Below are positions 57,331-64,000 of a stretch of 64,000 nucleotides of DNA, piece by piece. Source of the DNA: Eucalyptus grandis (Eukaryota; Streptophyta; Magnoliopsida; Myrtales; Myrtaceae). The stretch is from positions 6,968,199-7,032,198 of the forward strand of contig NC_052621.1 of assembly GCF_016545825.1 (NCBI RefSeq), read 5' to 3'. The notes beneath the pieces are model-generated. The model was not told where the DNA came from and ran no database searches. It was given only the letters and a program-made list of their open reading frames with translations. The number at the start of each line of letters is the position of its first letter. The stretch's first letter is position 1. The position numbers were made by a program, and so were the translations under genes.

Positions 57331-58392
57331 ATGGGAGTGAATATGGACGAAGGGAAGGTGAAGATCGATTGGTTCGATGGCAAGGACTTTGGTTTCTAGA
57401 AGATATAGATCGAGGATATGCTGTACCAGAAGAACTTGCATTAGCCTCTATTGGAGAGAAACCATACTCTATGAATCAAGAAGAGTGGGAATTGTTAGAT
57501 TGACACTAGCTTTGGGTTTGATTCATCTCACATTGGCATGGAACGTTTCTTTCAACATTACCAATGAGAAGACAACAACGGATTTGATGGTGGTGTTGTC
57601 TAATATGTACTAGAAGCCTTTTGAATCAAGTAAGGTATATTTGATGCGTCGTATTTTTAATCTAAATATGGACGAGGGTGCTTCATTGACAGATTACATC
57701 AATGAATTTGATGTGATTACAACTCAGTTGAGTACGGTGGATATCGAATTTAATGATGAGGTAAAAGCTTTAATTTTATTATCTTCTTTACCTGAAAGTT
57801 AGAGTTCAACTGTGATTAGAGTGAGCGGTTCATTTGGAAAGAAAAAGTTGAAGCTTCAAGCAATCGAAGATTTGATTTTTAGTGAGGATACTTGTAGAAG
57901 AGAATTGGGTGAATTTTTAGGTGCTGCCTTAAATACTGAAGGCAGAGGAAGAAGTAATCAATGTGGATGGAACTAGTATCGTGGTAGATTGAAGTCCAGA
58001 GGAAGAAGTAACTCAAGAGCTCATGGAGAAATAATTTGCTAGAATTATGAAAATAAAGGCCATTTAAAACAAGATTGTGGAGCCCTAAGGAAGAAATTTC
58101 AGTATCGAGACTAAAATCAAGAGGAAGAAAAATCTTTGAATGCAACTCTTGAAGAGACACATGATAGTGATGCTTTACTTTTGAGCATTGATAGTCTAAT
58201 TGAGTCTTGGACTCTTGACTTAGGTGTATCGTTTCACTCTACTTTGTCCAAAGAATTAATGCACAATTTTGTTGCTAAAAAAATTGGAAATTTTATCTTG
58301 CCGATGATGAATCTTGGGTTATTATGAGCAAGGGTAATGTTTATATAAAATCTACTAATGGATATCAATGGAAGTTGCATGATGTCAAATAT
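57331..58392 (+). pseudogene. Tork/Tnt1-like copia GAG and protease start
   Basis: From ATG 57331: FDGKDFGF, IEDMLYQKNLH, then in shifted frames EKPYSMNQEEWELLD and RLTLALGLIHLTLAWNVSF, NEKTTTDLMVVLSNMY, VYLMRRIFNLNMDEGASLTD, YINEFDVITTQL, a knuckle remnant (NYENKGHLKQDC, first Cys followed by a stop) and the protease beginning ESWTLDLGVSFHST, which has LDLG instead of LDSG. These are the usual landmarks of the lineage. Several expected Gln or Trp codons are TAG. The element is cut at 58392 by the LTR at 58393. Confidence 0.85.
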
Positions 58393-61300
58393 TGCCATGC
58401 CCTGAACCTCGAGCGCGTGCACATTCCTCAATAGTTGACTAAATTGTGACAGTCCCAGGACGCGTCGCCGACCCATTCAATTCACACATAAGCGGAAGTG
58501 AAATAAACAATTCCTAGATAACAACAAACATGAGATAGAAAAGCAGGACATCAAATTTCACAAACACGCTTTTATAAACACACCAAGTTTATATACAAGA
58601 TTAGTCTATCAACATGGGCCTAACTCCAAAAAGAAGAGTTGCTAAGCCATCTAGGCACTAGGCTCCTCAACCATAGGCTCAGGGTCCACCACGACACCAT
58701 TAGAGGTGTTGAGATCCATCGGGTGCATTGCTTCCCACTCCCCGATCCCAACAGTAGGTCCGTCGAAACCGTGAAGAGGACCCTCCCGACCCCCCTGAGG
58801 GAATCTAATATACCATGATGTGAATCTATGAGGTACCAACTGAGGTAGGCCCTCATTGACCCAAAATGTGGTCTCAACCAACTCCCGGCTCAGGGTGGTT
58901 GTAGGAATGGGGAAGTAGGTAAACTCGAACTCCATCATTTGTGGAACCCCATACCGCACGTGATGTGCCTCCATCTAGGAACCTGTGAAAAGTTAAACCA
59001 TGATGGGGTAAGACAATGTCTCAGCGAGTCTATGCCCTAAACCCCGATTAGAAAGGAAATATGCTTAGAGGTAGTTTAACCACACAACCAATGAGACTCG
59101 CTTCGCCTTAATTCCTTCATGCATGTCAGTATAGTTCATATAACAGATATATGCTGTAATAACACTCAACAATTGGAATGTCTCACTTGATATCTCAATC
59201 AATCACAAGGGTCCTGATTATAAGGCCAAATTATTATGACACGCCCTATTCCGTACCACACAATTTTGTTCCATAATCAGGTGTGTCAGTTTCAATCATT
59301 CATGCGTCCCAATTGATTACAACTCAACGGCTACGGCCGACTCAATAGTTAGTGATCTTTTGGCATAGCTGGGCGTCGTCTTGCACTATCGAGCATGGCA
59401 ACGTTTACATCTAGATGACATTCTATATAGGAGCATCGGTCTAGCCTCCATTACGACCGACACCCGTTAACTTGGGGCATTCCCAAAGGACCATTGTCTG
59501 GCATAACAGCTCATGACAAGTTCTCATATCGATCATACACACATCCAATTCCAACCAAGGATATCGTGCTTTGCACTCAATTGCCTTAATTAAAATAATG
59601 AACTTGGCCTATTTTCTTCATATTAAAAACACCCGGTAAAATAATCGTGTGTGGATACATGGTCAGCTTAAGCGATAAAATGTGATATCTTCACTTTTGA
59701 AAATCCCACTATTTGATATAGTACTTAAAAGCATTTTTGGCGTTAAAGACTGACACCCGGTATTTTCTAATTAAATACCAAAATTTAGTAATTTTGAAAT
59801 AATAATTAAAAATGAACAATTATCACTCAATTGCACAAATTAGCACTCAATCACATAAACTGATCACACCACGACAATCAGCACAAAATTTTGACGACCG
59901 GTTATCCCAGTATAATTTTCAGAAAATAATAAATACTTAAATAAATTTCAAAATTAATTAATTAACTGCAAAATTATTCAATAAATCACTAATTCATCAT
60001 TAAACATTAATCTAACCACCTAATTGGACTTAGAAAATTAATGCACTATGCTAATTAAATTATGTGATCTAATTAACCCTTTACTAATATAATCTAACAA
60101 CCTAATTAGCCTAATTAATCAACTAAAGCACTAATTAAACTAAACTAACCACCTAAACCAATCTTAAGCTAATGTAATCCTCTACTAAGTACAATTAACC
60201 CCCCTAAGCAAGGTTTAGCAAGTAAACTCACCGGATTAGTGAGCTGATGAGTTCACGGCAATGGCGATGCAGAGGTGAGTGGTACTCAAGCCTATGACAA
60301 CATACAACGAGGTCCAGAAGGGCCTGAAAAATGGCCCAACAGCTCAGCCTTAGTGCTAGGCCTTTGGTTCTAGTATTGGGTTGGGGGAGTTGGACAAGCA
60401 GCTCGGCTTGGCTGGAATGGGGCAAGCGGTTGGTGGACGGCAGCGGCGGAACCAAGCGGGGGTGATGGTGGCTCGAACTAGCGGCGGTGGAGGCTTGACG
60501 GATCGGCAGGGATGATGGACTGGCGTGGGACGCGGGTGGATGGATGCAAGCAGGGGCGGAACCGGCGGCCTGGATGTGTGGGCTCGGGCACTCGCGAGCA
60601 TGCGGACTAGGGATGGCGGTGGCTTAGACAGGTGGTTGACAGCTGCAAGGGTTGGCTCGACTTTCTCTGGTTTTGGAAAGGGAGGTCTTTAGTTTTGGAA
60701 TTTGGAAGAAGTTGAGGAAGAAGAGGAGCTGCAGCCAAGGGAGACAAAGGGGCTACAAAATATCAAGAACACTTAAGTGGCTGCCCCACCACCTTCAGCC
60801 ATATCCACAGCAGCCCTTTCCCCTCTATTCTTCTCCAACAAACTTTAAATGATGCCCCAAATGTTGCACCCCACCCATGGCTACGAATTTGAGACGTTCC
60901 TCTTCAATTCAACTCAATTCCACTTCAATTCAATCCAATTGGCTTCAATTTAAATGGCCAAAATGCCAAGGAGGAAGCACACACTTAATTCCACCATTTT
61001 CCTCAACAAATAATCCAACTTGGATGCCAAAAGCACACTAAAAAATAGGCCTCCGAATTTACCGGTCCAATATTGACCAAACTGGAATTTTAGCCAAAAA
61101 TTTAGACTTGCCGAAATTTCTTTGAAGGATGAGTCGACATTTCTAAAATAAATCATGACATGATAGAATTTTCAATTTCTGAAATCGGGTTTAATTTCGT
61201 GGTTAATGTCAACCGAACGCGATTTTAGCGTGGCCTAACCTACCAAATAATTTTTAGGAATTTTTAGTGCATTTGACCCATGGTCAACTATATTGAAGCC

Positions 61301-61489
61301 ACATTGTGCATTTTTGAGTCATTGGCGACTCTCAATTGCCGTGAAAATCTTGAGTTTTCAAATACGGACATGGGGTACAAAAACGACATAAAAATTGGTT
61401 TAGTAACAAGAATTTTGCAATTAGGTGTAATCACCCACACATTAATCACATGTCTCTATCGAATTGACCTATCTCCATTCTCTAAAGAG
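58393..61489 (-). mobile_element. Tekay-type LTR, subfamily I, promoter-proximal end missing
   Basis: Begins TGCCATGCCCTGAACC in plus coordinates (TGTCACGCCC with changes at CpG-type sites) and follows the LTR order on the minus strand: ORF 58974-58651, acceptor at 58983, micro-segment without donor (about 59110), AT-rich part, donor-like CCG|GTGAGTTTA at 60231, GC-rich part (60260-60640), then U3-like sequence to about 61489, where similarity to other LTRs stops. Its insertion cut the Tork-like copia protease. A TSD of AATAT (58388-58392) is possible, but the other side is lost. Confidence 0.82.
58651..58974 (-). CDS. LTR-encoded small ORF, copy 2 (107 codons, intact)
   Basis: ATG at 58974 follows an acceptor-like TTTCACAG (58983) by 8 bases, and the frame is open to TAG at 58651. 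The product starts MEAHHVRYGVPQMMEFEF and aligns gap-free with the ORF at 19012-19335, whose seventh codon is TGA. It is acidic at the C-terminus (VVVDPEPMVEEPSA), has no signal peptide or membrane helix and matches no family known to me. It is the only complete copy in this window. Confidence 0.55.
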   Translation of the reverse strand: MEAHHVRYGVPQMMEFEFTYFPIPTTTLSRELVETTFWVNEGLPQLVPHRFTSWYIRFPQGGREGPLHGFDGPTVGIGEWEAMHPMDLNTSNGVVVDPEPMVEEPSA

Positions 61490-61544
61490 ATCGTCTTGGT
61501 ATGTAGAATCTACCCCTTTATATCTACAATCTGAAATGGTCTCT

Positions 61545-62640
61545 CCACGTACGACACTCTGTTGTCCACGTCTAACTCTTCAAAATTCAACGTGTAGGTT
61601 GGGTTAGGCTAATACTTTCTCAACATCGACACATGGACTTGCGCTAGCCTTGGCGATAGTGCATCCACTGACTGCTGGACAAACTTAGGGCCTATGCTCT
61701 TCCATTCTCTTAGTTCATCCCAATAAACTGGCATTCTGCACGCTCTGCCATACAACGCATCAAAATGTGCCATATGAATACTTTGCTAGTAGATGTTGTT
61801 GTAAGTGAACTCGACGATATGAAGCTGTTCCTCCTAGCTTCCTTTAAAATCCAACATGCAAGTTCTTAGCATGTCCTCAAGGGTCCGAATCGTCCTCTTA
61901 GATTGGCCATCTATCCACGGATGATAGGCCGTACTACATTGCAGTTTTGTTCTTAAGGCCATCTGTAAACTTTCCAGGAGGCTATCTTAAACTTTGGGTC
62001 TCGATCCGAAGTGATTGTCACTAGCACTCCATGCAGACGAACTATATAACGCACGTACAACTCGGCATATAAGTCCTTTTGTATGTCGATGAAGTGAGCG
62101 GATTTCATCAATTTGTTAACCACAACCCAAATGTAGTCATTACCCTTTTGTCTCCTTAGTTAGCCCATCACAAAATCCATTGTGATATGTTCCCACTTCC
62201 ACTCGAAATTCTCGAGAGGTTGTAGAAGTCCTCGTGGCTTACAATGCTGTGCCTTCACTTGCTGACGCGTCAGATGTTTGGCGACATGCTTGGCAATGTT
62301 TGCCTTTATACCGATCCACTAAAAATGTTGACACAAATTCTGATACATCTTCGTACTTCTTGGATGAATGATATAATTGCTATAATAAGCTTTTGATAAA
62401 ATCTCTTCTTTAAGCTATGCATCGTCCTGTACACAATCGTCCATGAAACTTCAGTGTTCTATCCTTAGAAATCTGAAAGTCAGCCTTTATCTTGTCTGCA
62501 TCCTCTTGCAGAATCTTCTGGATCTCTAGGTTTGACATTTGTAGCGTCTTAATTCTAATCTACACTTCCGGTTCAATTCTAAGGGTGGCCAAAATATTTG
62601 AAAGGTGGCTTACCTCAAATTTGGATCTTCCACCATCCTC
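61545..62640 (-). pseudogene. Chromovirus integrase, broken
   Basis: Minus strand from 62640: SKFEVSHLSNILATLRIEPE, IQKILQEDADK (RNase H-INT linker), VAKHLTRQQVKAQHCKPRGL (end of the zinc region), WKWEHITMDFVMG (first catalytic D), LVTITSDRDPKF (second D) and [20 protein letters not shown], where the third catalytic residue, normally E in QSERT, is K. Several stops and frameshifts occur. The element is joined to the LTR 58393-61489 by a deletion that removed the integrase C-terminus and the start of the 3' LTR. Confidence 0.8.
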
Positions 62641-62644
62641 GGGG

Positions 62645-64000
62645 TGTCACGCCCCGATCCTCGAGCGCGCGCCCATCCCTCTCTGGTTGATTAAATAGCA
62701 ACGTCCTATGACGCATCGCTGACCCTTTCTTTTTAATACACATGCGGAAGCAATTAAAATATCCCTAGACAACAATAACATGGGATAGAAAAGCAAAGCT
62801 CCAAATTTTCAAACCAAAACAAACCTCTTATATACAAACAAGTTTATTTACAACATCAAACTGTTTACAAAACATCGGCTCAACGAAAAGGGAATTGTCC
62901 TATGACCCACTAGTTAGACACGTTCGCCGATTCTTTGACCTTCACCTTCCTAGACTCCAAGGCTTTCGGTCCTTCACCAATACCACCTAAGGATCTAAAA
63001 ATGGTTATACAATAACTAGTGAAATAATGTCTCAGCGAGTTCTACCTCCTAAGACTTGATTAGGAAGAAAATACTCCATAAGGGTTGCCTAAGCACAATC
63101 ACGAGTTAGAGGACTTACCATAGCCTCAGTTCCTCCTTGCAATTCAACATAATTCATAATCTCATCAAGTCACATCAACCAATCCAGTCATTTACTCAGA
63201 TCGATTCATCGATCAATCAACCTAGTTGATTACATGTCAATCCGACCATTCCTTAGCCATTCTAGTCAATACTATCTATAAGGTCCAACCACCTTGTGGA
63301 CAACTTTCTCTAAGCTGAAAAATAGATAATAGCTAGCCTCAAGGCTAATAAATAGTATACCGTTCCTTCTCTAAGATGACTTATCGAGTCACCGAGCTGA
63401 TAAAATATATTGTCCTTTCTCCAAGATGATACATAGAGTCACTGAGCTGGTATGGTATACTATTCTTTCTCCAAGATGACATCGAGAGTCACCGAGCTGA
63501 TAAAAGATATCGTTCTTTCTCCAAGATGACATATAGAGTCACCAAGCCGATATAATATACCGTCTTTTCTCGAAGATGACATATAGAATCACCGAGTTGG
63601 TATTGCATACTGTTCATTCTCTAAGATGGCATATAGAGTTATCGAGCCGGTATTGTATAACATTCTGATCGTACAATCAATTCACCATTTTTGTCATACC
63701 CGATAAAAATTCACGTGTGTGGATATACGGCCGGCCTTAGCCAAAATACAAGGTTTTCACTTTTGAACCTCCCACTATTTTCAGCAATCCCAAAATAGAT
63801 TTTTGGCGTTGTAGACTGATGCCCAGTAATTCTCCAATTAATTACCAAAATTATTCATTTTTGGAATTAAATACCCACAAACACTAATCACTATCAAATT
63901 GCACATTCAGGTACTCAATTAAATAAACAGAGAGCACAAATGCAACTGGCACAAAATTTTGGTCACCGACTATCCTAGTCTTATTTCCGAAAAATAATTA
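62645..64000 (-). mobile_element. Tekay-type LTR, subfamily II, runs off the window
   Basis: TGTCACGCCCCG marks the end of the LTR on the minus strand, and similarity continues to the window edge: acceptor TTTTAG (62995), 124 bp interval, GTAAGTCC, 17 nt micro-segment (63135-63119), then a 50 bp tandem repeat and AT-rich sequence. The ORF start is altered (ATGG to GTGG) and the ORF closed. It abuts the RNase H-INT linker, so gag and RT were deleted or this LTR inserted separately. Confidence 0.82.
63363..63665 (-). repeat. 50 bp tandem repeat in the LTR
   Basis: Six copies of a unit with TTCTCCAAGATGAC and AGAGTCACCGAGCTG; AAGATG starts at 63373, 63423, 63473, 63523, 63573 and 63623, exactly 50 bp apart. 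It lies at the place where the LTRs 25002 and 47273 have other repeat blocks. Confidence 0.95.

Noticed and set aside
63363..63665. Regularly spaced repeats resembling a CRISPR array
   Set aside because: Units are contiguous degenerate 50 bp tandem repeats without unique spacers, within a plant LTR; there are no cas genes.

Overview
This window is nuclear DNA of a flowering plant, almost certainly a eudicot. The only recognisable host gene is the 5' part of an LRR receptor-like kinase at the left edge. Nearly everything else is LTR-retrotransposon sequence: solo LTRs, nested elements and truncated fragments, all decayed by frameshifts and stops. A tandem repeat with AAAAATCCCAAA-type motifs near the left edge reminds me of repeats I have seen in Myrtaceae (Eucalyptus-like) DNA; this is a weak, unverified taxonomic hint.

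Layout. 1-2319: LRR receptor kinase, minus strand, frameshifted before the membrane segment and open only to the start of the kinase domain. 2581-16050: three monomers of a ~190-200 bp tandem repeat split by two insertions with target-site duplications: a solo chromovirus (Tekay/Del-like gypsy) LTR (2938-14648), itself carrying a complete but decayed Sirevirus-like copia element (4682-13053, TSD ATTAC), and a copia solo LTR (14691-15895, TSD GTTAA). 16271-19594: a second solo Tekay-type LTR. 19760-25000: low-copy DNA with a ~0.9 kb duplicated segment (one copy broken by a small TRIM-like element), two microsatellites and possible exon relics. 25002-28107: truncated Tekay-type LTRs. 28108-46840: a very large TAT/Ogre-like gypsy element on the minus strand (3' LTR, minisatellite-bearing 3' region, INT, two RNase H domains, RT, PR, GAG, an extra 5' ORF, PBS, truncated 5' LTR), whose gag is interrupted by a 2.9 kb non-autonomous copia derivative (40286-43161, TSD CCTGT). 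46841-50516: 3' end of a plus-strand Tekay-type element (integrase C-terminus, PPT, full LTR). 50517-53015: single-copy-looking DNA with a hairpin. 53016-56827: a 3.8 kb solo LTR of another family (TSD AAGTG). 57026-58392: 5' part of a Tork/Tnt1-like copia. 58393-64000: minus-strand Tekay-type LTRs around a broken integrase.

The most interesting signal is inside the ~3.3 kb Tekay-type LTRs. Several copies share, at equivalent positions, a GC-rich stretch ending in a GTGAGT donor-like site, then AT-rich and repeat-rich sequence, then a ~17 nt segment flanked by AG and GTAAGTCC, then a 118-124 bp interval ending in an AG acceptor, and then an ATG that opens a ~95-107 codon ORF in two copies. 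The unrelated 53016-56827 LTR has the same donor, 109 bp interval, acceptor and ATG order. This suggests a spliced leader and a small protein encoded within the LTR. It is inference from sequence, with no transcript evidence.

No CRISPR, rRNA, tRNA, operon or prokaryotic feature was seen, and no TE here looks coding-competent.
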